Origin: Streptomyces sp. ISL-94
GTDB lineage: Bacteria > Actinomycetota > Actinomycetes > Streptomycetales > Streptomycetaceae
Reading direction: 5' to 3'
Assembly (NCBI RefSeq): GCF_018614075.1
Contig: NZ_JAGGOZ010000024.1
Span: forward strand, 17,307 to 81,306
DNA: 64,000 bases
A program made the position numbers and the translations under genes. The notes beneath the pieces were generated by a model. The model was not told the origin of the DNA, ran no database searches, and saw only the letters and a list, made by a program, of their open reading frames with translations. Shown one piece after another: positions 16,575 through 25,392 of the stretch (the stretch's first letter is position 1; each line of letters begins with the position of its first letter).

Positions 16575-17038
16575 CCGTGATCCGGATCAGGACCGGGGCT
16601 TGCGGGCCTGTCGTCCAGGAGCAGCATGTGCTCCTCGTGCACGGCGGCTATCCCGAGCCGGACTCGTGGTGGCCGCCCGGCGGAGGCCAGCGGCCCGGTG
16701 AACCGCTGAATAGGACGGTTGAGCGGGAGGTGTGGGAGGAGACGGGGGTGCGGGTTGAAACCGGGCCGCTTCTTCATCTCCGCGAACGCATCCCCACCGA
16801 CGGGGAGGGGGACGCCCACCGGGTTGATGCCCTGTTCTGGTGCCGCCCCCTCGCAGTACCGACGGCGCTCGGTGGCAGCGTCCCGGACGATGTGCAGCGC
16901 GGGGCGGAGTGGGTGCCGCTCGACAGAATCAGCTCGCTCCGGATCACCCCCGTCTACCTGCGCGACCTGATCCCTGACCTTGTGGCTAAGGCGGCGGCCG
17001 GGGAACCATCGGGCATCTACGTCGGCAACCTCGCCTGA
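16571..17038 (+). CDS. NUDIX hydrolase
   Basis: A 155-residue NUDIX-fold hydrolase with box GGGQRPGEPLNRTVEREVWE then ETGVRV. ATG overlaps the stop of the preceding NUDIX gene. The two proteins share only the box, so they are probably not a recent duplication and may act on different substrates. It is the last gene before a strong terminator, which defines the operon's 3' end. Confidence 0.92.
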   Translation: MTVIRIRTGACGPVVQEQHVLLVHGGYPEPDSWWPPGGGQRPGEPLNRTVEREVWEETGVRVETGPLLHLRERIPTDGEGDAHRVDALFWCRPLAVPTALGGSVPDDVQRGAEWVPLDRISSLRITPVYLRDLIPDLVAKAAAGEPSGIYVGNLA

Positions 17039-17099
17039 GTCCACATCTTCGACCTCTAGGGCGCGATCTCTGAAAATCAGAGTCATGCCTGATGGGAGA

Positions 17100-17133
17100 C
17101 CCCCCGCCACTCTCCACGGAGAGCGGCGGGGGG
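17100..17133 (+). terminator. operon terminator
   Basis: Stem of CCCCCCGCC-A-CTCTC with the mirror GAGAG-C-GGCGGGGGG (one A/C mismatch), loop CACG, followed by CCTTTCC. It lies about 60 bases after the last NUDIX gene. Confidence 0.88.
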
Positions 17134-17215
17134 CCTTTCCGCTTTGACAGGGCACCGAGGGCGGGCGAGGGTGGAAATGTTCTAAAGGCCGGATAAGCCA
17201 GATATTCGGAGGTGT

Positions 17216-17614
17216 ATGAAGATGCGCCGTAGGATCATCGCGGCAGCCATGGCAGGGGCTGCGGGAATTGCCATCGGGCTGCTGTCTGCCGCCGGCGCCG
17301 CGGCCTCGACCGTCGCGGGTGGTGGCGGTGGTGGCGGCAACTGGAGCTGCGACTGGAACGACGGGCGCCGCTGGGACGAGTGCTGCAACCGGGACTGGCG
17401 CGACGTGCCCAGGTGGTGCTGGGACGACGGCAGGGTCGGCGGAGTCGGCGGCTACAGCGATGACTGGGGCAACTGGAACGACTCGAACTGGCGTGACGAC
17501 GCCGGCTGGCGCGACTCCAACGGGAACGGCTCCTGGAACTGGAACGACTCCAACTGGAACAACTCCAACTGGAACAACTCCGGTAACTGGGGCGGCTGGG
17601 ACCAAGGCCGCTGA
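17216..17614 (+). CDS. secreted Trp/Asn/Asp/Gly-rich low-complexity protein
   Basis: A 132-residue protein with GGAGG upstream of ATG. The signal peptide is clear: basic MKMRRR, hydrophobic AAAMAGAAGIAIGLLSAAG, then AAAS. A Gly7 stretch follows, and then a mature part with 16 Trp in about 100 residues and four Cys (SC, CC and C in three places). The C-terminal third consists of short tandem units such as NDSNWN and NNSNWNNS. I know of no named family. Possible roles are a cell-surface adhesive or matrix protein, or a modified peptide precursor. It is isolated between two terminators, so it is probably monocistronic. Confidence 0.75.
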   Translation: MKMRRRIIAAAMAGAAGIAIGLLSAAGAAASTVAGGGGGGGNWSCDWNDGRRWDECCNRDWRDVPRWCWDDGRVGGVGGYSDDWGNWNDSNWRDDAGWRDSNGNGSWNWNDSNWNNSNWNNSGNWGGWDQGR

Positions 17615-17644
17615 CCACCGGACCCACCCCCGCACATCCGGGCC

Positions 17645-17684
17645 GATGCCCCTGCTCCGCTGAGCTCAGCGGAGCAGGGGCATC
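17645..17684. terminator. perfect palindromic terminator between convergent genes
   Basis: Forty-base perfect palindrome with 20-base arms (GATGCCCCTGCTCCGCTGAG and its complement), centred on GAGCTC. It lies between the Trp-rich gene (+) and the tetR gene (-), whose last codons and stop are inside it. Confidence 0.88.
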
Positions 17685-18319
17685 GCGCCGGTGAGGTCCC
17701 GCAGGCAGCGGACCGCGAGCTCGGCGGGGGAGCCGGGGCCCGTGGCCGGAGCGTCCGTGGCCGACCACAGCTCCAGGGCGATGCGGATCGCGTCGGTGGC
17801 CGCCGCGGCGATCAGGCGGACGCCCAGGGGGTCGGCGTCCGGGCCGGCCAGCCGGGCCACCACCGGGACCAGGTGCTCCTCGGAGTCCTGGTTCACGCGG
17901 TACCAGACCGCACGCAGGGCCTCATCGGAAGCCGCCGCGCGCAGCAGGCCGCGAGTCACCTCCAGGCCCTCCTCGACCGCCTGGGCGCCGGTCAGCGAGC
18001 GGCTCACGGCACGCTCCAGGGCCTCGGCGAGGGGCGTGCCCGGGGCCTCCTCGGCGAGCAGCGCCCGCCAGGTGTCGCCGCCGCCCGCCAGCAGCGGGGC
18101 CACCGCGTCCTGCTTGTTGCGGAAGTAGCGGTAGAACGTACGCAGTGCCACGCCCGCGCGGTGGGCGATGTCCTCGGCGGTCGTGCCGTCGGGACCGTGC
18201 TCCGCGAACAGCTCGCAGGCCGCGCGGGCGATGTCGAGCTGCGTCGCGGCCTTGCGGCGCTCGGTCAGCGACTGGGCTCCGGGGCCGGCCTGGGGGGAGT
18301 ACGGACGAGGGGATCTCAC
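17666..18319 (-). CDS. TetR family transcriptional regulator
   Basis: A 217-residue repressor. The GTG at 18319 (MRSPRPYSP) is preferred to an upstream in-frame ATG that would overlap the divergent promoter. The N-terminal HTH shows ARAACELFAEHGPDGTTAEDIAHRAGVALRTFYRYF, split as helix 1 to helix 3, with RTFYRYFRNK as the recognition end. The C-terminal domain is ligand-binding and unassigned. It is divergent from an SDR oxidoreductase with a palindrome between them, so it probably represses that gene and itself. Confidence 0.92.
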   Translation of the reverse strand: MRSPRPYSPQAGPGAQSLTERRKAATQLDIARAACELFAEHGPDGTTAEDIAHRAGVALRTFYRYFRNKQDAVAPLLAGGGDTWRALLAEEAPGTPLAEALERAVSRSLTGAQAVEEGLEVTRGLLRAAASDEALRAVWYRVNQDSEEHLVPVVARLAGPDADPLGVRLIAAAATDAIRIALELWSATDAPATGPGSPAELAVRCLRDLTGAMPLLR

Positions 18320-18362
18320 GGGGGGAAGCGTACCTCCCGGGATCCCGACTGATTGCATTTTC

Positions 18363-18375
18363 TGCCACTCTGGCA
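18363..18375. promoter_or_regulatory. candidate TetR operator
   Basis: TGCCACTCTGGCA, a perfect 5-base inverted repeat with 3-base spacer, in the 88-base space between tetR and the divergent SDR gene. The position suits repression of both promoters. Confidence 0.65.
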
Positions 18376-18407
18376 AAGCGTGTCACTACTTCGGTACGCT
18401 CGGGGCC

Positions 18408-19178
18408 ATGAACCGTTACGAAGGACGTCGAGTCCTCATCACCGGCGGCGGCTCCGGCATCGGCCAGGCCACCGTCCACCGCATCCTCGCCGAAGGCGGC
18501 CGGGTCCACACGGTGGACGTCAACGAGGCCGGCCTCAAGGCCACCGCCGACCGGGCCGCCGCCGACGGCCACCACGCCCGGCTGACCACCGCCGTCCTCG
18601 ACATATCGGACGAGTCCGCCGTCAAGACCGGCGTCGCCGCCGCCGTCGACGCCCTCACCGGCATCGACATGCTGGTCAACGCCGCGGGCATCCTGCGCTC
18701 CGCGCACACCCACCAGACCACGCTCGACTTCTGGAACAAGGTCATCGCGGTCAACCTGACCGGCACCTTCCTGATGATCCGCGAGTCGCTCCCGGCCCTG
18801 CTGGCGGGCGCACAGCCGGTCGTCGTGAACTTCAGCTCCACCTCGGCGTCCTTCGCCCACCCCTACATGTCCGCCTACGCGGCCAGCAAGGGCGGCATCC
18901 AGTCCATGACCCACGCGCTGGCCGCCGAGTACAGCAAGCAGGGCCTGCGGTTCGTCTCCGTCGCGCCCGGCTCCATCGAGAGCGGCATGACCACCGGCAG
19001 CGGCCCCGGCCTGCCCGAGGACACCGACTGGTCCCTCTTCGCCAAGCTCGCCCCGGCCATCGGCCAGGGCTTCGCCGGCCCGCAGACCGTGGCCGGCGTC
19101 GTCGCGATGCTGGGCTCCGAGGACGGCGCCTTCATCACCGGTACGGAGATCCGCATCGACGGCGGCACGCACTACTAG
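18408..19178 (+). CDS. SDR family NAD(P)-dependent oxidoreductase
   Basis: A 256-residue classical short-chain dehydrogenase. The cofactor motif is TGGGSGIG near residue 12, the NAG motif is LVNAAGIL, the catalytic Ser is in FSSTSASF and the catalytic pair is YAASK. The acidic residue after strand 2 (VDVNE) suggests NAD preference. The C-terminus FITGTEIRIDGG is typical. The substrate is unknown; the divergent TetR gene suggests induction by a small hydrophobic ligand. Confidence 0.93.
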   Translation: MNRYEGRRVLITGGGSGIGQATVHRILAEGGRVHTVDVNEAGLKATADRAAADGHHARLTTAVLDISDESAVKTGVAAAVDALTGIDMLVNAAGILRSAHTHQTTLDFWNKVIAVNLTGTFLMIRESLPALLAGAQPVVVNFSSTSASFAHPYMSAYAASKGGIQSMTHALAAEYSKQGLRFVSVAPGSIESGMTTGSGPGLPEDTDWSLFAKLAPAIGQGFAGPQTVAGVVAMLGSEDGAFITGTEIRIDGGTHY

Positions 19179-19181
19179 GTA

Positions 19182-19700
19182 CTAGGAGCGGAAACGCTCC
19201 CAGAGCCGGGGGAAGCGCTCCGCCAGCACGGCTTCGTTCTCGAAGTCCAGCGGGGTGCCCTCCGGCTCTGCCGGTTGCAGGGGCACACCGAGATCCGGCG
19301 CAACCGACCCGGTCAGCTGCTCGTACGCCTCGTCGGCCGCGTACCCCAGCTCCTCGCCGTCCCCGTCGATCTCCTCGTCGAAGTCGCCCAGCAGCTCCGC
19401 CAGATGGTCGGGATCGTGCACCGCGCCCTCGAAGACCTCCCGCCCCTGCCCGATCAGCCAGCAGCGGAAGTAGTCGAAGGCGTCGTCGCTCGCCCCGTCG
19501 AGCAGCACCCAGGCAGCCCCCCACAGGTCCCAGGTGTACGCCCGGTTGTACCGCGACTCGAAGTGTCGGGCGAAGTCCAGGACGGAGTCCGGATCGAGCT
19601 GCGCCAGCCGCTCCACGAGCAGCTCGGCGTGCTCCTCGGGGTCGCCCTCGGCGGCCTCGCGGGTACGGTCGACGATCTCCCAGAACTCCGTCTCGTCCAT
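19182..19700 (-). CDS. DUF4240 domain protein
   Basis: A 172-residue acidic protein beginning MDETEFWEIVDRTREAA, the typical DUF4240 opening. The aromatic helix FESRYNRAYTWDLWGAAWVL and the motif FDYFRCWLIGQGREVFE are also characteristic. No catalytic residues or membrane segment are evident and the family function is unknown. It ends 3 bases from the stop of the converging SDR gene. Confidence 0.85.
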   Translation of the reverse strand: MDETEFWEIVDRTREAAEGDPEEHAELLVERLAQLDPDSVLDFARHFESRYNRAYTWDLWGAAWVLLDGASDDAFDYFRCWLIGQGREVFEGAVHDPDHLAELLGDFDEEIDGDGEELGYAADEAYEQLTGSVAPDLGVPLQPAEPEGTPLDFENEAVLAERFPRLWERFRS

Positions 19701-19753
19701 CACGGGTCCAGCATCACGGGTTCGACCCCGCGCCGCCACCGCGCATACGGCCA

Positions 19754-19793
19754 AAGGCCGGTGTTCACCCCCAAGGGGGTGGACACCGGCCTT
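19754..19793. terminator. strong hairpin terminator
   Basis: Nineteen-pair stem with one G-T wobble (AAGGCCGGTGTTCACCCCC and its mirror) and a 2-base AA loop. It lies downstream of aceE on the minus strand, 23 bases after its stop, and upstream of the DUF4240 gene. Confidence 0.9.
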
Positions 19794-19815
19794 CGGCAGG
19801 TCAGTCACACACGGC

Positions 19816-22500
19816 TCAGAGGCCGTAGCGCTCCCGGGCCTCCTTGATGGAGGACGCCGGGACCTCGCCTCGGCGGGCGAGCTGGGCGAGCGCGGCCACC
19901 ACGATCGACTGGGCGTCGACACCGAAGTGGCGGCGGGCGCCCTCGCGGGTGTCGGAGAGGCCGAAGCCGTCCGTGCCCAGCGAGGTGTAGTCCTGCTCGA
20001 CCCACTGGCTGATCTGGTCCGGGACCTGGCGCATCCAGTCGGAGACGGCGAGGACCGGGCTGGTGACGCCCTCCAGGGCGCGGGTGACGTACGGGGTGCG
20101 GACCTCACCGCGCAGCAGCGCCTCGTCGCACTCCAGCGCGTCGCGGCGCAGCTCGCCCCAGGAGGTGGCGGACCAGACGTCGGCGGCCACGTTCCAGTCG
20201 GCGGCGAGCAGCTGCTGCGCCTCCAGGACCCAGTGGATCGCCGTACCCGAGGCCATCAGCTGGACCTTCGGAGCGTCGGCGGCCGGGGCGGCCTCGGCCA
20301 GGTCGGCCGCCGTGTTGAAGCGGTACAGACCCTTGAGGATGCCTTCCTCGACGCCCTCGGGCATCGCGGGCTGCACCTTCGGCTCGTTGTAGACCGTCAG
20401 GTAGTAGAAGACGTCTTCCGGCTTCTCGCCGTACATCCGGCGCAGACCGTCCTTGACGATCACCGCGATCTCGTACGCGAAGGCCGGGTCGTAGTTGAGC
20501 GACGCCGGGTTCGTGGACGCGATCAGGTGCGAGTGGCCGTCCGCGTGCTGGAGGCCCTCACCGGTCAGCGTGGTGCGGCCGGCCGTGGCGCCGACGATGA
20601 AGCCCTTGCCGAGCTGGTCGGCGAGCTGCCACATCTGGTCGGCGGTGCGCTGCCAGCCGAACATCGAGTAGAAGATGTAGAAGGGGATCATCGGCTCGCC
20701 GTGCGTCGCGTACGACGTGCAGGCGGCGATGAAGTCGGCCATGGCGCCGGCCTCGGTGATCCCCTCGTTGAGGATCTGGCCGTCCTTGGCTTCCTTGTAG
20801 TACATGAGCTGGTCGCGGTCGACCGGCTCGTACGTCTGGCCCAGCGGCGAGTAGATGCCGGCCGACGGGAAGAGGGACTCCATACCGAAGGTACGGGCCT
20901 CGTCGGGGACGATCGGCACCCAGCGCTTGCCGGTCTCCTTGTCCCGCATGAGGTCCTTGACGAGGCGGACGAAGGCCATGGTGGTGGCCATCTCCTGCTT
21001 GCCGGAGCCCTTGAGCAGCGGGGCGAAGGACCGCTCGGCCGGGGCGGGCAGGGCCACGTGGTGGACCTTGCGGGCCGGGGCCGGGCCGCCGAGCGCCGCG
21101 CGGCGCTCGTTGAGGTACCGGACCTCGGGGCTGTTCGCGCCCGGGTGGCCGTACGGGACCTGGCCGTCGGCGAAGGCGCTGTCCGGGATCGGGAGGCCAA
21201 GGAGGTCGCGCATGTCCTTGAACTCGTCGATCGTCAGCTTCTTCATCTGGTGGTTCGCGTTCTTCGACTCGAACCCGGCACCCAGCGTGTAGCCCTTGAC
21301 GGTCTGCGCGAGGATGACCGTCGGCGCGCCCTTGTGCTCCAGGGCGGCCTTGTACGCGGCGTAGACCTTGCGGGGCTCGTGGCCGCCGCGGGAGCTGTGG
21401 AAGCACTCGGCGATCTTCGCGTCGGAGAGCACACCGGCCAGCTGCACGAGCTCGGCGTTGGCGCCGAAGAAGTGCCGGCGGATGTAGGCCACGTCGCGGG
21501 TCGCGTACGTCTGGAACTGCGCGTCCGGTACCTCGCGCAGGCGGCGTACCAGGGCGCCCGTGGTGTCGAGCTGGAACAGCTCGTCCCAGGCGGAGCCCCA
21601 CAGCGACTTGATGACGTTCCAGCCGGCGCCGCGGAACTGGGCCTCCAGCTCCTGGACCACGCGGAAGTTGGCGCGGACCGGACCGTCGAGGCGCTGCAGG
21701 TTGCAGTTGATGACGAAGGTCAGGTTGTCGAGCTGCTCGCGGGAGGCCAGGGCCAGGGCGGCGGTCGACTCGGGCTCGTCCATCTCGCCGTCGCCCAGGA
21801 AGGCCCAGACGTGCGAGTTGGCGGTGTCCTTGATGCTCCGGTTCTGCAGGTAGCGGTTGAAGCGCGCCTGGTAGATCGCGGAGAGCGGGCCGAGGCCCAT
21901 GGAGACCGTGGGGAACTCCCACAGCCACGGCAGGCGCCGCGGGTGCGGGTAGGACGGCAGGCCGTTGCCGCCGGACTCCTGGCGGAACTTGTCGAGCTGC
22001 TGCTCGGAGATGCGCCCGTCGAGGAAGGCGCGGGCGTAGATGCCGGGGGAGGCGTGGCCCTGGATGTAGAGCTGGTCGCCCGATCCGTCGGCCTCCTTCC
22101 CGCGGAAGAAGTGCTGGAAGCCGGTCTCGTACAGCCAGGCCGCCGAGGCGAAGGTGGCGATGTGGCCGCCGACGCCGTACTTGGAGCCGCGGGTCACCAT
22201 GGCGGCCGCGTTCCAGCGGTTCCAGGCGGTGATCCTGGCCTCGAGGTCCATGTCACCGGGGAACTCCGGCTCCGCGGCGGTGGGGATGGTGTTGACGTAG
22301 TCCGTCTCCAGCAGCTTCGGCAGGGCGAGACCCGCGGCCTCGGCGTGCTGGAGGGTGCGACGGAGCAGGTATTCGGCGCGGCGCGTACCGGCGGCCTGGG
22401 CGACGGCGTCGAGGGAGGCCGCCCATTCGGCGGTCTCCTCGGTGTCGCGGTCCGGGAGCTGGTCGAGCTCGCTCGGAAGCTTTCCTACGGGGTCGGACAT
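19816..22500 (-). CDS. aceE: pyruvate dehydrogenase E1 component, homodimeric type
   Basis: Thiamine-diphosphate-dependent decarboxylase that feeds acetyl groups from pyruvate to lipoyl-E2. The product is 894 residues, the usual length of homodimeric AceE. It starts [15 protein letters not shown] at 22500; a longer frame upstream lacks coding character. The ThDP motif is [24 protein letters not shown] and the C-terminal [31 protein letters not shown] are family hallmarks. It is transcribed alone toward a terminator and has a palindromic candidate operator over its promoter. The GntR gene behind it is a natural regulator candidate. The E2 and E3 genes lie 1-4 kb upstream on the same strand. 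Confidence 0.97.
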   Translation of the reverse strand: MSDPVGKLPSELDQLPDRDTEETAEWAASLDAVAQAAGTRRAEYLLRRTLQHAEAAGLALPKLLETDYVNTIPTAAEPEFPGDMDLEARITAWNRWNAAAMVTRGSKYGVGGHIATFASAAWLYETGFQHFFRGKEADGSGDQLYIQGHASPGIYARAFLDGRISEQQLDKFRQESGGNGLPSYPHPRRLPWLWEFPTVSMGLGPLSAIYQARFNRYLQNRSIKDTANSHVWAFLGDGEMDEPESTAALALASREQLDNLTFVINCNLQRLDGPVRANFRVVQELEAQFRGAGWNVIKSLWGSAWDELFQLDTTGALVRRLREVPDAQFQTYATRDVAYIRRHFFGANAELVQLAGVLSDAKIAECFHSSRGGHEPRKVYAAYKAALEHKGAPTVILAQTVKGYTLGAGFESKNANHQMKKLTIDEFKDMRDLLGLPIPDSAFADGQVPYGHPGANSPEVRYLNERRAALGGPAPARKVHHVALPAPAERSFAPLLKGSGKQEMATTMAFVRLVKDLMRDKETGKRWVPIVPDEARTFGMESLFPSAGIYSPLGQTYEPVDRDQLMYYKEAKDGQILNEGITEAGAMADFIAACTSYATHGEPMIPFYIFYSMFGWQRTADQMWQLADQLGKGFIVGATAGRTTLTGEGLQHADGHSHLIASTNPASLNYDPAFAYEIAVIVKDGLRRMYGEKPEDVFYYLTVYNEPKVQPAMPEGVEEGILKGLYRFNTAADLAEAAPAADAPKVQLMASGTAIHWVLEAQQLLAADWNVAADVWSATSWGELRRDALECDEALLRGEVRTPYVTRALEGVTSPVLAVSDWMRQVPDQISQWVEQDYTSLGTDGFGLSDTREGARRHFGVDAQSIVVAALAQLARRGEVPASSIKEARERYGL

Positions 22501-22604
22501 CGGTGTGCGCCGCCTTCCGGACAAAGGAGAGGTGGTGAAGAAATCCCTGACGGGCAGGACAGGGTCGTTGGACCTGGTTGAGGTCCGCGATGACTGTAAA
22601 TCCC

Positions 22605-22621
22605 TGATCGATGATCGATCA
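22605..22621. promoter_or_regulatory. candidate GntR operator over the aceE promoter
   Basis: TGATCGAT-G-ATCGATCA, a perfect 8-base inverted repeat with one-base centre, in the gap between aceE and the gntR gene. On the minus strand a possible -35 TTGATC overlaps its edge, with TTACAG 17 bases on as a weak -10. So a bound protein would block transcription of aceE. Confidence 0.6.
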
Positions 22622-22754
22622 AATAAATGTGACGAAGAGACGTCGATCTGACCAAAGTCGGCACCGGGTGCCAGGAATATAGGCACCCGGTGCCGGGCGA
22701 ATCAGGGCATTGCGGACCTCGTCAGGCCCCGCCTCGAACTTTGGGCAGGCCCGG

Positions 22755-23381
22755 TCAGGCGCGCGGCGCGCAGCCCAGGACGTGCCGCTTCACGAGCACA
22801 CCGATGTTCGGATCCTGCGCGCGGAACGCCTCGACGAGGGCCTCGTGCTCCTCCGCGTAGGACTTCTGGACCGTTCCCAGCCACCGGATGGACAGGGCGG
22901 TGAACACCTCGATGCCCAGGCTCTCCCAGGTGTGCAGCAGCACGCTGTTCCCGGCCGCCCGCACCAGCTCCCGGTGGAAGCCCACCGTGTGCCGCACCTG
23001 GGCCGTGCCGTCCTTGCTGCGGTCGGCGTCCCACAGGGCCGCGACGTGCGGCTCCAGGGCCGTGGTGTCGGCCGCCAGCCGGGGCGCGGCCAGCTCGGCG
23101 GCGATCTGCTCCAGACCGGCCCGGACCGGGTAGATCTCCTCCAGGTCCGCCGCGGACAGATTCCGTACGCGCACACCCTTGTTGGGCGCCGACTCGATCA
23201 GCCGCAGCGTCTCCAGCTCGCGCAGGGCCTCCCGTACGGGCGTCTGGCTGACCTCCAGCTCCACCGCGATCCGGCGCTCCACGATCCGCTCGCCGGGCTT
23301 CCAGCGCCCGCTGACGATCCCCTCCACGATGTGCTCGCGGATCTGCTCGCGCAGCGAGTGCACGACGGGTGGGGTGATCAT
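22755..23381 (-). CDS. GntR family regulator, FadR/FCD subfamily
   Basis: A 208-residue regulator starting MITPPVVHSLREQIREHI. The winged HTH covers residues 10-75, with GRWKPGERIVERRIAVELEV and SQTPVREALRELE, the typical recognition helix. The FCD ligand domain follows, with the metal-binding pattern R-x-G-L-E at the start and FHRELVRAAGNSVLL including the His ligand. It lies between aceE and the E2 gene on the same strand. By position and the adjacent palindrome it probably controls pyruvate dehydrogenase expression. Confidence 0.9.
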   Translation of the reverse strand: MITPPVVHSLREQIREHIVEGIVSGRWKPGERIVERRIAVELEVSQTPVREALRELETLRLIESAPNKGVRVRNLSAADLEEIYPVRAGLEQIAAELAAPRLAADTTALEPHVAALWDADRSKDGTAQVRHTVGFHRELVRAAGNSVLLHTWESLGIEVFTALSIRWLGTVQKSYAEEHEALVEAFRAQDPNIGVLVKRHVLGCAPRA

Positions 23382-23444
23382 CGGCGGTTCATCTCCTGAG
23401 GGGGTGTGCAGGGGTGGTCCGGGGCTGATGCGTAGACAATACGG

Positions 23445-23483
23445 CGGCGCCCCCGCCCGGGAGTATCCCGGACGGGGGCGCCG
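23445..23483. terminator. hairpin terminator after the E2 gene
   Basis: Stem CGGCGCCCCCG-C-CCGGGA with the mirror TCCCGG-A-CGGGGGCGCCG, loop GTA, 50 bases past the E2 stop on the minus strand and just upstream of gntR. Confidence 0.88.
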
Positions 23484-23533
23484 ACAGTGAGGCTCGTTAC
23501 AAGCCGTTCAGCTCACTTGCGATCACCGATCGC

Positions 23534-25339
23534 TCAGAGACCGAGCTCGACCTCGAACTCGCCGGCCTCGAGGATCGCCTTGACGGCCGAGAGGTACCGG
23601 GCCGCGTCCGCGCCGTCCACCAGGCGGTGGTCGTAGGACAGGGTCAGGTACGTCATGTCGCGGATGCCGATGTTGGTGCCCTCGGCGGTCTCGATGACCA
23701 CCGGGCGCTTCACCGTGGCACCGATGCCCAGGATGGCGACCTGGTTCGGCGGCACGATGACCGTGTCGAACAGCGCACCGCGCGAGCCGGTGTTGCTGAT
23801 GGTGAAGGTCGCGCCCGACAGCTCGTCCGGCGTGATCTTGTTGCCGCGGACCTTGGCGGCCAGGTCGGCGGTCGCCTTGGAGATGCCCGCCAGGTTGAGG
23901 TCGCCCGCACCCTTGATGACCGGGGTCATCAGGCCCTTCTCGGAGTCCACGGCGATGCCGATGTTCTCCGAGTCGAAGTAGGTGATGGTGCCCTCGTCGT
24001 CGTTGATCCGGGCGTTGACGACCGCGTGGGCCTTCAGCGCCTGGGCAGCGGCCTTGACGAAGAACGGCATCGGGGACAGCTTGACGCCCTCGCGGGCGAG
24101 GAAGCCGGCCTTGGCCTTCTCGCGCAGCTTCATGATCTTGGTGATGTCCACCTCGACCACGGAGCTGAGCTGCGCCTGCGAGTGCAGGGCCTTCATCATG
24201 TTGTCGCCGATGACCTTGCGCATGCGGGTCATCTTGACCGTCTGACCGCGCAGCTCGGAGACCGCGGCGGCCGGAGCCTTGGCGGCCGGAGCGGCAGCGC
24301 CCCCGGCAGTCGCGGCCGCCGGGGCGGCGGCAGCGGCCTTGGCGGCCTCGGCGGCGGCCAGGACGTCCTGCTTGCGGATGCGGCCACCGACACCGGTGCC
24401 CGAGACCGTGGACAGGTTCACGCCGGACTCCGTGGCGAGCTTGCGCACCAGCGGGGTCACGTACGCGCCCTCGTCACCGGCGGAGACCGGCGCGGCGGGA
24501 GCGGCCGGGGCGACGGGTGCCGGAGCGGCAACCGCGGCCGGAGCGGCAACGGGAGCCGGGGCGGCGACGGGTGCCGGAGCGGCAACGGGAGCCGGAGCGG
24601 CAACGGGAGCCGGAGCGGCGGCCGGGGCCGGAGCAGCCGGAGCCGCCGCGGGAGCCGGAGCCGGAGCCGCGGGAGCCGGAGCCGGAGCCGGAGCCGCGGG
24701 GGCCGGTGCAGCCGCGGGGGCGGCACCGGCGACGCCGATGACGGCCAGACGGGCGCCGACCTCGGCGGTCTCGTCCTCGCCCACCAGGATCTCCAGCAGC
24801 GTGCCGGAGACCGGCGCGGGGATCTCGGTGTCGACCTTGTCGGTGGAGACCTCGAGCAGCGGCTCGTCGGCCTCGACCGTCTCACCGACCGACTTCAGCC
24901 AGCGGGTGACGGTGCCCTCGGTGACGGACTCGCCCAGGGCGGGGAGCACGACGTCGGTGCCGGAGGCGGCGGCTCCACCGGCGGCCGGAGCCTCGGCAGC
25001 CGGGGCCGCGGGGGCCGCGGGGGCCTCGGCGGCCGGAGCCGGCGCGGCCGCGGCCTCGGGGGCGGCGACGGTCTCGGCCTCGGCGGGGGCCGGCGCGCCG
25101 GAACCGTCGTCGATGACGGCCAGCTCGGCGCCGACCTCGACGGTCTCGTCCTCGGCGACCTTGATGGAGGCCAGGATGCCGGCGACGGGCGACGGGATCT
25201 CGGTGTCGACCTTGTCGGTCGAGACCTCGAGCAGCGGCTCGTCGGCCTCGACGCGCTCGCCCTCGGCCTTCAGCCAGCGGGTGACAGTGCCCTCAGTGAC
25301 GCTCTCGCCGAGCGCCGGAAGGGTTACGGAAACCGACAT
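23534..25339 (-). CDS. sucB: dihydrolipoamide acyltransferase (E2), two lipoyl domains
   Basis: Core E2 of the 2-oxoacid dehydrogenase complex, 601 residues. There are two near-identical lipoyl domains with target lysines Lys43 and Lys168, both in STDKVDTE. Ala/Pro-rich linkers follow, including a long repetitive AP stretch at about 24480-24740. The E3-binding domain is [14 protein letters not shown]...GRIRKQDVL and the catalytic domain ends with [16 protein letters not shown] (His and Asp of the acyltransferase site). The actinobacterial name is SucB, but in this phylum this E2 serves pyruvate and probably 2-oxoglutarate dehydrogenase. It lies 53 bases downstream of lpd, so it is a likely operon. 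Confidence 0.95.
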   Translation of the reverse strand: MSVSVTLPALGESVTEGTVTRWLKAEGERVEADEPLLEVSTDKVDTEIPSPVAGILASIKVAEDETVEVGAELAVIDDGSGAPAPAEAETVAAPEAAAAPAPAAEAPAAPAAPAAEAPAAGGAAASGTDVVLPALGESVTEGTVTRWLKSVGETVEADEPLLEVSTDKVDTEIPAPVSGTLLEILVGEDETAEVGARLAVIGVAGAAPAAAPAPAAPAPAPAPAAPAPAPAAAPAAPAPAAAPAPVAAPAPVAAPAPVAAPAPVAAPAAVAAPAPVAPAAPAAPVSAGDEGAYVTPLVRKLATESGVNLSTVSGTGVGGRIRKQDVLAAAEAAKAAAAAPAAATAGGAAAPAAKAPAAAVSELRGQTVKMTRMRKVIGDNMMKALHSQAQLSSVVEVDITKIMKLREKAKAGFLAREGVKLSPMPFFVKAAAQALKAHAVVNARINDDEGTITYFDSENIGIAVDSEKGLMTPVIKGAGDLNLAGISKATADLAAKVRGNKITPDELSGATFTISNTGSRGALFDTVIVPPNQVAILGIGATVKRPVVIETAEGTNIGIRDMTYLTLSYDHRLVDGADAARYLSAVKAILEAGEFEVELGL

Positions 25340-25392
25340 GGTTTCTGTTGCTCCTTACGAAAGTGCGGAAGTGGTCGTCGCGCCCGGAACGA

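Noticed and set aside
19534..22581. 1015-codon open frame on the plus strand opposite aceE
   Set aside because: It mirrors the aceE codons; high-GC genes give long antisense frames. The sequence is low in recognisable motifs and rich in Arg/Gly/Val, whereas aceE on the other strand is complete.
24480..24741. Tandem repeat in the E2 gene as an independent element
   Set aside because: It encodes the Ala/Pro linker normal for acyltransferases; the repetition follows from the codon use of that linker.
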